From the NCBI GenBank assembly GCA_014360565.1, contig JACIXH010000035.1:1-32424 (forward strand): a stretch of 32,424 nt of DNA, written 5' to 3'. This DNA is from Nocardia sp. Its GTDB lineage: Bacteria > Actinomycetota > Actinomycetes > Mycobacteriales > Mycobacteriaceae. Under the pieces are notes generated by a model that made no database searches, was not told the DNA's origin, and saw only the letters and a list, made by a program, of their open reading frames with translations. Below are positions 1-8,118 of this stretch, in pieces. Each line of letters begins with the position of its first letter. Positions within the stretch are counted from its first letter, which is position 1. The translations under genes were made by a program, and so were the position numbers.

Positions 1-1203
1 CTCGGCACCATCCTCGGTGGCGTCAACATGCTCACCACCGTGGTCTGCCTGCGCGCACCCGGCATGACCATGTTCCGCATGCCGATCTTCACCTGGAACA
101 TCGCGGTCACCTCGGTTCTGGTGCTGCTCGCGTTCCCGCTGCTCACCGCGGCGCTGTTCGGTCTGGCCTACGACCGCCACCTCGGCGGCCACATCTACGA
201 CCCGGCCACCGGCGGCATCCTGCTCTACCAGCACCTGTTCTGGTTCTTCGGTCACCCCGAGGTCTACATCATCGCGCTGCCGTTCTTCGGCATCGTGTCC
301 GAGATCTTCCCGGTGTTCAGCCGTAAGCCGATCTTCGGTTACACCACGCTGGTCTACGCGACGCTGGGCATCGCGGCGCTGTCGATCGCGGTGTGGGCGC
401 ACCACATGTACGCCACCGGCGCGGTGCTGCTGCCGTACTTCTCCTTCATGACCTTCCTCATCGCGGTTCCGACCGGTGTGAAGTTCTTCAACTGGATCGG
501 CACCATGTGGAAGGGGCAGTTGACCTTCGAGACACCGATGTTGTGGTCGATCGGCTTCCTGGTGACCTTCCTCTTCGGTGGTCTGTCGGGCGTCATCCTG
601 GCCTCGCCGCCGCTGGACTTCCACGTCACCGACTCGTACTTCGTCGTGGCGCACTTCCACTACGTGCTCTTCGGCACCATCGTGTTCGCGACCTTCGCCG
701 GTATCTACTTCTGGTTCCCGAAGATCACCGGCCGCATGATGGACGAGCGCCTGGGCAAGTGGCACTTCTGGACCACCTTCGTCGGCTTCCACACCACCTT
801 CCTGGTCCAGCACTGGCTGGGCGCCGAGGGCATGCCGCGTCGCTACGCCGACTACCTGCCGTCGGACGGTTTCACCACGCTGAACACGATCTCCACGATC
901 GGTGCGTTCATCCTGGGCTCGTCGATGGTGCCGTTCATCTGGAACGTCTTCAAGAGCTACCGCTACGGCGAGGTCGTCACGGTCGACGACCCGTGGGGTT
1001 ACGGCAACTCCCTCGAGTGGGCCACCACCTGCCCGCCGCCGCGCCACAACTTCTACGAGCTGCCGCGGATCCGGTCCGAGCGCCCCGCGTTCGAACTGCA
1101 CTACCCGCACATGGTCGAACGCATGAAGGCCGAGGCGCACGTCGGCTGGGGCTCGGGTAAGCACAACGAGCACGTGTCCGAAGGCGCGCTCGCGAAGAAG
1201 TAG
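1..1203 (+). CDS. ctaD: Cytochrome c oxidase subunit I (aa3-type), 5' truncated by the window edge
   Basis: This is the catalytic subunit of the terminal aa3 oxidase, which reduces O2 and pumps protons in the cytoplasmic membrane. The reading frame is open from base 1 and about 400 codons are present, so roughly the first third of a usual 560-580 aa protein lies outside. Counting from base 1, the HPEVY motif gives a CuB histidine (codon 85) and the cross-linked tyrosine (codon 89). The HH pair at codons 134-135 gives the other CuB ligands. The K-channel lysine is codon 161. The HFH at codons 218-220 supplies the heme a3 and heme a ligands. Several hydrophobic segments fit the membrane helices. 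All key residues seen are intact. A strong terminator follows 20 nt after the stop. The neighbour serB2 is the same as in mycobacteria. Confidence 0.97.
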   Translation, partial: LGTILGGVNMLTTVVCLRAPGMTMFRMPIFTWNIAVTSVLVLLAFPLLTAALFGLAYDRHLGGHIYDPATGGILLYQHLFWFFGHPEVYIIALPFFGIVSEIFPVFSRKPIFGYTTLVYATLGIAALSIAVWAHHMYATGAVLLPYFSFMTFLIAVPTGVKFFNWIGTMWKGQLTFETPMLWSIGFLVTFLFGGLSGVILASPPLDFHVTDSYFVVAHFHYVLFGTIVFATFAGIYFWFPKITGRMMDERLGKWHFWTTFVGFHTTFLVQHWLGAEGMPRRYADYLPSDGFTTLNTISTIGAFILGSSMVPFIWNVFKSYRYGEVVTVDDPWGYGNSLEWATTCPPPRHNFYELPRIRSERPAFELHYPHMVERMKAEAHVGWGSGKHNEHVSEGALAKK

Positions 1204-2514
<1,311 letters not shown>

Positions 2515-2555
2515 CCGGCTGAGTGTTCGGCGGGAGAATCGCTACTTCCTCGACG

Positions 2556-2561
2556 TAGAGT
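2556..2561 (+). promoter_or_regulatory. Candidate -10 box (TAGAGT) for the lipoprotein gene
   Basis: TAGAGT fits the actinobacterial TANNNT -10 pattern and lies in the gap after serB2. A start about 7 nt downstream would leave a leader of roughly 40 nt that contains the GGGAGG ribosome binding site of the next gene. No clear -35 was seen. Confidence 0.4.
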
Positions 2562-2606
2562 GACGGCACAGGCACGTCGTTACCGCTCGTCACTGGGAGG
2601 TTTGTT

Positions 2607-3032
2607 GTGCGCAGGTCATTGCTCGTCCTGGTCGCTGTCGCGGGTCTCGGCGGGTTGACCGCGGGCTGTGGCGACGACGAGCCCGAACCCTACGACGTCA
2701 CCCTGCGACCCACCTCCATTCCGTCGGCCCCGATCGCTGCGCTGACGATCGAGCGGTCCGCCAACGGCACCACGGTGCAGGCATCGGTCGGCCAGCAGCT
2801 GCTGGTGCGACTGGCCAAGGACCCCGGTTCCTCCGACGAGTGGACGATCGTCAACGACGACGGCGGCATCCTCATCGCCGACGGCGGCCCGATCAGCGAG
2901 GGCAACACCACCGTGTGGCCCTTCCGGGCGACCGAACGCGGCGACACCGCGCTCCAGTTCGTCTACGGGCCCGCCAACGAACCGCCGACCGACCCGGAGC
3001 CGACCTTCCTGGTGAACGTCCGGGTGGGCTGA
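2607..3032 (+). CDS. Small lipoprotein with possible chagasin-like (I42) inhibitor fold
   Basis: The 141-aa protein has a short basic start, a hydrophobic stretch and the lipobox LTAGC with cysteine at residue 21. It should therefore be an exported lipid-anchored protein with about 120 aa outside the membrane. The mature part is acidic and beta-rich in appearance. A central W followed by a later WPFRATERGDTALQF stretch resembles the beta-strand pattern of I42 chagasin-type cysteine-protease inhibitors, but the typical NPTTGY-like loop is not obvious, so this is only a fold guess. The start GTG 2607 is supported by GGGAGG at 2595-2600, 6 nt upstream. It probably has its own promoter (TAGAGT at 2556). 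Confidence 0.8.
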   Translation: MRRSLLVLVAVAGLGGLTAGCGDDEPEPYDVTLRPTSIPSAPIAALTIERSANGTTVQASVGQQLLVRLAKDPGSSDEWTIVNDDGGILIADGGPISEGNTTVWPFRATERGDTALQFVYGPANEPPTDPEPTFLVNVRVG

Positions 3033-3139
3033 ACTCCGGGTCCGCGTCCGTGCCGTCGCGTCGGTGTCCCGGCGCGCCGAGACCGCGCCGACCACGGCGC
3101 GGTGAGCAAAGACCGAGGAACGCTCCGTGCGGGCGCCAT

Positions 3140-3145
3140 TAGGCT
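3140..3145 (+). promoter_or_regulatory. Candidate -10 box (TAGGCT) for the Pth2-domain gene
   Basis: TAGGCT is identical to the hexamer in front of the methyltransferase gene at 7141. Here it lies 38 nt before ATG 3184, so the mRNA would have a leader of about 30 nt. Confidence 0.4.
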
Positions 3146-3183
3146 GGCGAGGGGACTGGTGTCGATCGGATGGGTGTTGTGGC

Positions 3184-3966
3184 ATGAGCAGTGGCTTGGA
3201 AGCCGAGGTGGAGACCGCGGCGGAGGTCCGTGACGAGGCGGCCGAATTCGCTGTGCTGCACGCGGAATTGGCGCAGGGCTACGGCGGCAACGGTGACCCC
3301 GACGACCCGTCGATGGTGCAGGCGATGCAGATGGTGCTCCACATTCCCAAAGCCGATCCGCCCGCCCGTAGCGCACTGCTGCAAGCAGCGGCCGCCGCGG
3401 CGGCCGCGGTGTGCCTGGACCCGCGTTCGGGTCCGGGCGGGGAGTGGGAGTCTCGATATCTCGCGTGGAAGCGCTCGCGGATCAGGAAGGTCGCCCGGCG
3501 GGCCCGTGGTGCGCAGTGGGTGGCCGCGGGCGAGGTCGACGGGTTGACCGTCGATGTCGACGGGGCGCAAGCTCGCGCGTTCGTCCCCGGCCCGGTCGGG
3601 CAGATCGATCAGCGCATTCGCAAACTCCAGATCGGCGGGACCGACCTCGACCACGACGAGCCAGGGCCTGCCGATCCCACGCTGCCGGTGCTGTGGGTGA
3701 ACGCGGCCTTGGAGATGTCGGTGGGTAAAGCGGCCGCACAGGTCGGCCATGCCGCTATGTTGCTGGCGGGTGCGTTGCCCGTGCAGGTGGCGGCCGCGTG
3801 GGCAGAGCGCGGGTTCCGGTGTGCTGTGCGCGACGCAGACGAACAGCGGTGGCCGGGCCTGGTGGCCGAGGTGGCCGCGGGGCGCGCGGTGGCTGTGCGC
3901 GACGCCGGTTTCACCGAAGTGGCGCCAGGCTCGATGACGGTGATCGCGGTGCCGCCGCGTCAGTGA
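3184..3966 (+). CDS. Protein with C-terminal peptidyl-tRNA hydrolase 2 (Pth2)-type domain
   Basis: The protein is 260 aa. About residues 165-258 match the Pth2 fold pattern: EMSVGKAAAQVGHA (K182, H189) near its start and VRDAGFTEVAPGSMTVIAVPP (D240) at its end. These correspond to the conserved lysine, histidine and aspartate of Pth2, which frees tRNA from peptidyl-tRNA in archaea and eukaryotes. Bacteria normally use the unrelated Pth1, so this would be an extra or altered activity. Residues 1-160 are not recognised: an acidic start, an alanine run around 68-75 and an Arg/Lys-rich patch at 96-107. Whether it hydrolyses peptidyl-tRNA is unknown. ATG 3184 was chosen over upstream in-frame codons because the upstream segment has a cysteine-rich, non-protein-like composition. 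Confidence 0.8.
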   Translation: MSSGLEAEVETAAEVRDEAAEFAVLHAELAQGYGGNGDPDDPSMVQAMQMVLHIPKADPPARSALLQAAAAAAAAVCLDPRSGPGGEWESRYLAWKRSRIRKVARRARGAQWVAAGEVDGLTVDVDGAQARAFVPGPVGQIDQRIRKLQIGGTDLDHDEPGPADPTLPVLWVNAALEMSVGKAAAQVGHAAMLLAGALPVQVAAAWAERGFRCAVRDADEQRWPGLVAEVAAGRAVAVRDAGFTEVAPGSMTVIAVPPRQ

Positions 3967-4107
3967 TCGCATCGACACGCGCGGGCCGAATCCGACAGTT
4001 GGATTGCGGTTTTCACGACTCACCGCGCGGACGCGGTGTGACGCGGCATCTCGGGGGTAATACATAGCCGACAGCCGGCACGTCGAGGCACAGGGAGGTT
4101 CCGCGAT

Positions 4108-4263
4108 ATGACGACCATTGTGGTGATCCTGATCGTCTGGGTCGCGCTGTCGGTGCCGGTCTCCTTCGTCGCCGCACGGATGTTGCGCACCGAGGTCCGC
4201 AGCACGGGTGACCCGTCGACGACCAGGACCGACGAATCTCGCACGGGCCGGTCGCTGCGCTGA
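4108..4263 (+). CDS. Small single-pass membrane protein, 51 aa
   Basis: This short gene begins at ATG 4108 with a good ribosome binding site (GGGAGG at 4093-4098, 9 nt upstream). Residues 3-21 form one hydrophobic membrane segment (TIVVILIVWVALSVPVSFV). It is followed by a polar tail of about 28 residues rich in Arg, Thr, Ser and Asp, with several arginines just after the membrane segment, which suggests the tail is cytoplasmic. It ends 18 nt before the ABC ATPase gene and may be cotranscribed with it. No family was recognised. The strong ribosome binding site and clean membrane-plus-tail layout argue that it is real. Confidence 0.65.
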   Translation: MTTIVVILIVWVALSVPVSFVAARMLRTEVRSTGDPSTTRTDESRTGRSLR

Positions 4264-4281
4264 GGGCTCGCGTGGGCCAAG

Positions 4282-5118
4282 ATGGAGCGCGTGTCGCAAC
4301 CCGATCCCGATCTGCTCATCGACTTCTCCGACGTGACCATCCGCCGCTCGGGCCGAACCCTGGTCGGTCCTGTCTCTTGGCAAGTAGAGCTCGACGAACG
4401 CTGGGTGGTGCTCGGCCCGAACGGCGCGGGCAAGACCTCGCTGCTGAGAATGGCCGCCGCCGAACTCCATCCGACCTCCGGTAACGCGAATCTGTTGGGG
4501 GAGACGCTCGGTCGCGTCGACGTCAGCGAATTGCGACCGCGGATCGGGTTGTCCTCGGCGGCGGTGGCCAGCCGTATCCCGGTGGACGAGAAGGTCAGTG
4601 ACCTGGTGGTCTCGGCCGGCTACGCGGTGCTCGGCCGCTGGCGCGAGCGGTACGAGGACATCGACACCGACCGCGCCGTCGACATGCTGGAAACCCTCGG
4701 CGCCGAACACCTTTCCGACCGCGCCTACGGCACCCTCTCCGAAGGCGAACGCAAGCGCGTGCTGATCGCGCATGCACTGATGACCGATCCGGAACTGCTG
4801 CTGCTCGACGAACCTGCCGCAGGCCTCGACCTGGGTGGCCGTGAGGAGCTCGTCGAGCGTCTCGGCGATCTCGCCGCCGACCCCGACGCCCCCGCGATGG
4901 TGCTGGTCACCCATCACGTCGAGGAGATCCCGCCCGGCTTCACCCACGCGCTGCTGCTCAAGGAGGGCGAGGTCGTCGGCCAGGGACTCTTGGAGGACGT
5001 GCTGACCGCCGCGAATCTGAGCAGCGCCTTCAGCCAGTCGATCGCGCTGGACCGGGTCGACGGACGCTGGTTCGCGCGGCGGGCTCGTCGTTCGGGCGGG
5101 CATCGGCGCCGGAACTGA
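4282..5118 (+). CDS. ABC transporter-type ATPase without a partner permease
   Basis: The 278-aa protein is one ABC nucleotide-binding domain, matching the Rv3041c position in M. tuberculosis. Walker A is GPNGAGKT (residues 45-52, K51). The signature is LSEGE (152-156). Walker B is LLLLDEP (173-179), followed by the D-loop, and the H-loop histidine is 211. A clear Q-loop glutamine is missing in the expected place (SSAAVA). No membrane subunit or binding protein lies nearby, apart from the 51-aa membrane protein just upstream, so the substrate is unknown and a non-transport role is possible. The tail is Arg/Gly-rich. The start is uncertain: ATG 4282 is used, but GTG 4291 is equally plausible and neither has a well-spaced ribosome binding site. 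Confidence 0.9.
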   Translation: MERVSQPDPDLLIDFSDVTIRRSGRTLVGPVSWQVELDERWVVLGPNGAGKTSLLRMAAAELHPTSGNANLLGETLGRVDVSELRPRIGLSSAAVASRIPVDEKVSDLVVSAGYAVLGRWRERYEDIDTDRAVDMLETLGAEHLSDRAYGTLSEGERKRVLIAHALMTDPELLLLDEPAAGLDLGGREELVERLGDLAADPDAPAMVLVTHHVEEIPPGFTHALLLKEGEVVGQGLLEDVLTAANLSSAFSQSIALDRVDGRWFARRARRSGGHRRRN

Positions 5119-5120
5119 GC

Positions 5121-5165
5121 GTCGGCTCGTCGCGCCGATTTCGGCGCACCGAGGCTCGAGCCGAC
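5121..5165 (+). terminator. Nested hairpin after the ABC ATPase gene
   Basis: Perfect outer arms of 9 bp (5121-5129 with 5157-5165) enclose a perfect inner hairpin, GCGCCG-ATTT-CGGCGC (5132-5147). It starts 3 nt after the stop codon. There is no T-run, so this would be a non-canonical terminator or an mRNA 3'-end stabiliser. The rest of the gap to 5316 holds a TAGGGT hexamer at 5220-5225 that could be a -10 for the Nudix gene. Confidence 0.5.
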
Positions 5166-5316
5166 CTGGTAGGCGCCCGCCCGGCGGGAAGCCCGGCTCA
5201 CGGGCGACCAAGCGGGCGTTAGGGTGCTGAGAGGGCCGCGCTCGAAGGAGGCGGCCTCGTCCGGTCGGCAGACCGGCGCGCGCCGGGCCTGCGGTGCGCT
5301 GGTGGAAAGGAACGAT

Positions 5317-6123
5317 ATGACTGAGTCCGGGGTCCCCGTGCGGGATGCGTCGACGGTGATGCTGGTGCGCGACGGCGCGGCGGGTATCGAGGTGTTCCTG
5401 CAGCGCCGGGTCGAGGCGATGGCGTTCGCGGCGGGGGTGACGGTCTTCCCCGGCGGTGGCGTCGACGCGGCCGACGGGACGGCCGATATCGCCTGGACGG
5501 GGCCCGAACCTACCTGGTGGGCACAGCGTTTCGGCACCGACGAACCGACCGCGCAGGCGCTCGTCGCCGCTGCCGTGCGGGAAACGTTCGAGGAATGCGG
5601 CGTGCTGCTGGCCGGACCGACCGTGGATTCCGTCGTCGGCGACTCGGCGCGCTATCGCACCGCGCGGGCCCAGCTGGAGCGCCGCGAATTGTCGCTCGCC
5701 GATTTTCTCGCGGCGGAGGGCTTGATCTTGCGCGCCGACCTGCTCCGGCCGTGGTCGAACTGGATCACTCCGGCGGCAGAGTCCCGCCGCTACGACACCC
5801 GCTTCTTCGTCGCAGTGCTCCCGCAGGGCCAGATCGCCGACGGCGCCACGTCCGAGGCCGACCACGTGGCCTGGCGGACACCGCAGGACGCCCTGGCGAG
5901 CTGGCGAGCCGGCGAACACGTGCTCATGCCACCGACGTGGTCGCAGCTCGACGCACTGTGCGGGTTCGCCGACACCGCGGCCGTGCTGGCCGCCGACCGT
6001 GTGATCGAGCCGATCATGCCGAAGTACTCGCCGGGACCAGGCGGGCGCCCACTGTCGAACTTCCCCGACAACGAACGGTATTTCGACGATCTGCCGCGAT
6101 TGGGTGCACTGGGCGGCCGGTAG
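5317..6123 (+). CDS. Nudix hydrolase (Rv3040c-like)
   Basis: The protein is 268 aa and belongs to the longer Nudix group that includes NUDT19-like CoA or nucleotide-diphosphate hydrolases. The Nudix box is split: the FPGGGVD part is at residues 44-50 and the RETFEECG part (R88, E89, E92, E93, G95) follows after about 38 residues, an insertion usual in this subgroup. The metal-binding glutamates are intact. The substrate cannot be told from sequence; the neighbouring crotonase makes an acyl-CoA or CoA derivative a reasonable guess. ATG 5317 is preferred because AAAGGA lies 5 nt upstream. An open frame continues upstream to 5224, but that part overlaps a likely promoter. Its stop codon TAG is also the first half of a probable -10 box for the next gene. 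Confidence 0.92.
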   Translation: MTESGVPVRDASTVMLVRDGAAGIEVFLQRRVEAMAFAAGVTVFPGGGVDAADGTADIAWTGPEPTWWAQRFGTDEPTAQALVAAAVRETFEECGVLLAGPTVDSVVGDSARYRTARAQLERRELSLADFLAAEGLILRADLLRPWSNWITPAAESRRYDTRFFVAVLPQGQIADGATSEADHVAWRTPQDALASWRAGEHVLMPPTWSQLDALCGFADTAAVLAADRVIEPIMPKYSPGPGGRPLSNFPDNERYFDDLPRLGALGGR

Positions 6124-6126
6124 GTT
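6121..6126 (+). promoter_or_regulatory. Leaderless -10 box (TAGGTT) formed on the Nudix stop codon
   Basis: TAGGTT is followed by exactly 6 nt and then ATG 6133. There is no Shine-Dalgarno sequence in front of the ATG. The TAG of the hexamer is the stop codon of the Nudix gene. This is the layout of actinobacterial leaderless promoters. Confidence 0.5.
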
Positions 6127-6132
6127 GCTCCC

Positions 6133-6909
6133 ATGGCCGAATTCGTGACTCTCGAGCTGCCCGCCGAGCCGACCACCCGTGGCGTCGCGCTGTTGCGCAT
6201 CGATCGTCCGCCGCTGAACCTCGTCGACGCCCAGCTGGCCCGAGAGGTGGCGGCGGCTGCGGCCACAGTGGCCGATCATCCCGGGGTCTCGGCCCTGATC
6301 GTCTACGGCGACGAACGGGTGTTCAGCGCGGGGGACGAGATGTCGGAGCTGGCCGTGCTCGACGCCGGTCAGGCCGCCGCCATGGCCGCCGATCTCCAGG
6401 CCGCGCTCGGCTGTCTCACGCGGGTTCCGCAGCCGACGGTCGCCGCGATCACCGGCTACTGCCTCGGTGCGGGCCTCGAGCTCGCGCTGGGCGCCGACCA
6501 CCGGATCGTCGGTGACAACGTGAAACTCGGTCTGCCGCAGATCAAGGCGGGCCTGATCCCGCTCTCGGGCATCCGCAGGCTCTCGCTGCTCATCGGCGCG
6601 AGCCGGGCCAAGGATCTCGTCTACACCGGACGTTTCGTCGACGCCGAAGAAGCCGCCAAGCTCGGTCTGGTCGACGAGGTCGTCGCCCCCGACGATGTCC
6701 TGACCGCAGCCCGCGCGTGGGCTGCCCAGTTCGTCACCGCCGCCCCGCGCGCGCTCGCCGCCGCGAAAGCTGTCTTCGAGTCCGGTCCGCACGGGCACTC
6801 CACCGCGGTCACCGAATGGTCCGCGCTCTTCGACACCGACGACGCCCGCCTCGGCACCCGCACGTTCGCGGCCGACGGTCCGAACAGCGCTACCTTCACC
6901 GGGAAGTAG
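6133..6909 (+). CDS. echA17: Enoyl-CoA hydratase/isomerase (crotonase) family protein, EchA17-like
   Basis: The 258-aa crotonase-fold protein sits where M. tuberculosis has echA17. The CoA-thioester oxyanion hole is represented by FSAGDEMSEL (about residues 63-72) and GYCLGAGLELALGAD. Of the two catalytic glutamates of classical hydratases (rat E144 and E164, 20 residues apart), the first is present as E116. The second position is Q136 in LPQI. Simple trans-2-enoyl-CoA hydration may therefore be weak, and another crotonase reaction is possible. It begins 9 nt after the Nudix stop, so the two may also be cotranscribed, but ATG 6133 has no ribosome binding site and a TAGGTT hexamer sits 6 nt before it. 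Confidence 0.9.
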   Translation: MAEFVTLELPAEPTTRGVALLRIDRPPLNLVDAQLAREVAAAAATVADHPGVSALIVYGDERVFSAGDEMSELAVLDAGQAAAMAADLQAALGCLTRVPQPTVAAITGYCLGAGLELALGADHRIVGDNVKLGLPQIKAGLIPLSGIRRLSLLIGASRAKDLVYTGRFVDAEEAAKLGLVDEVVAPDDVLTAARAWAAQFVTAAPRALAAAKAVFESGPHGHSTAVTEWSALFDTDDARLGTRTFAADGPNSATFTGK

Positions 6910-7127
6910 CGACCCGCCGATCCGCGCGGACATAGGTGACCGCCTGAGCACCGCACACCAGGCGGCGCGAACCACCGGTCGGCCGACCTTGCGCACCGCC
7001 GCCGAGAACCCGGGGCGGGACAACCGCGCGAAGTTAACTCCCGTTCCGCGCGCACCCGCCGAGTCGGCCGCGCGTGACGGAAAAGGCCGTCCCTCGTCCC
7101 AGCAGCGGCGTGCCCGGGCACACATAT

Positions 7128-7133
7128 TAGGCT
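7128..7133 (+). promoter_or_regulatory. Leaderless -10 box (TAGGCT) for the methyltransferase gene
   Basis: TAGGCT lies 7 nt before ATG 7141, with no Shine-Dalgarno in between, so transcription should start at or next to the A of the start codon. It ends a 231-nt gap (6910-7140) in which I see no gene. Confidence 0.6.
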
Positions 7134-7140
7134 GGCCTCT

Positions 7141-8118
7141 ATGACGGTCCATCCCGACGACCCGGCGCCGAACCCCCACGCCACCGAGGCCCAGGTCGAA
7201 GCAGCGCGCAAAGACACCAAACTCGCCCAGGTCCTGTACCACGACTGGGAAGCGGAGACCTACGACGACAAGTGGTCGATCTCCTATGACGAACGCTGTA
7301 TCGCGTATGCGCGCGGCCGGTTCGACCTCGCCGTCGGCGCGGCACCGCTGCCGTACGAGCGCGCGCTCGAGCTCGGCTGTGGCACGGGATTCTTCCTGCT
7401 CAACCTGATGCAGGGCGGGGTCGCCAAGTCCGGTTCGGTCACCGACCTCTCGCCCGGCATGGTGAAGGTCGCGTTGCGCAACGCCGAGCACCTCGGCCTC
7501 GATGTCGACGGTCGCGTCGCCGATGCCGAGACCATCCCGTACGACGACGACACCTTCGATCTGGTCTGCGGTCACGCTGTGCTGCACCACATCCCCGATG
7601 TGGAACTGGCGCTCAAGGAGTGCTTGCGCGTGCTCAAGCCGGGCGGGCGTTTCGTCTTCGCCGGCGAGCCGACCACCATCGGCAACATCTACGCCCGCCG
7701 CCTCGGCCAGGCCACCTGGAAGGTGACCACCGAGATCACCAAGCTGCCGTTCCTGGCCGGCTGGCGTCGCCCGCAGACCGAGCTGGACGAGTCCTCGCGC
7801 GCCGCTGCCCTCGAGGCCGTCGTCGACCTGCACACCTTCGACCCGAGCGATCTCGAGAAGATGGCGAAGTCGGCCGGTGCCGTCGACGTGAAGGCCACCA
7901 CCGAGGAACTCGCCGCCGCGCTGTGGGGCTGGCCGGTGCGCACCTTCGAGGCCGCCGTCCCCGACGAGAAGCTGACCATGCCGTACCGCCTGGCGCAGTA
8001 CCGCGCGTGGCTGGGCCTGAGCTGGCTCGACGAGAACGTGCTGCGCAAGGTCGTGCCGCGCGAGTTCTTCTACAACGCGATGATCACCGGCGTGAAGCCG
8101 GGCGCGGCGCAGAAGTAA
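7141..8118 (+). CDS. Class I SAM-dependent methyltransferase (Rv3038c-like)
   Basis: The protein is 325 aa. A methyltransferase_11-type domain covers about residues 70-185. Motif I is LELGCGTGFF (76-85), the acidic end of strand 2 is the D of VTDLSPGM, and the post-motif III pattern is LRVLKPGG. A further 130 residues at the C-terminus, with aromatic and charged residues, probably shape the substrate site. The substrate is not evident. The gene order (crotonase, this gene, THUMP-like protein) is the same as Rv3039c-Rv3038c-Rv3037c. The next gene starts directly after its stop codon, so the two are almost certainly one operon and translationally linked. The start ATG 7141 fits a leaderless promoter. 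Confidence 0.9.
   Translation: MTVHPDDPAPNPHATEAQVEAARKDTKLAQVLYHDWEAETYDDKWSISYDERCIAYARGRFDLAVGAAPLPYERALELGCGTGFFLLNLMQGGVAKSGSVTDLSPGMVKVALRNAEHLGLDVDGRVADAETIPYDDDTFDLVCGHAVLHHIPDVELALKECLRVLKPGGRFVFAGEPTTIGNIYARRLGQATWKVTTEITKLPFLAGWRRPQTELDESSRAAALEAVVDLHTFDPSDLEKMAKSAGAVDVKATTEELAAALWGWPVRTFEAAVPDEKLTMPYRLAQYRAWLGLSWLDENVLRKVVPREFFYNAMITGVKPGAAQK

Noticed and set aside
4051..4070. TAATACAT as promoter for the 51-aa gene
   Set aside because: The hexamer does not fit TANNNT in either register and no -35 was seen.
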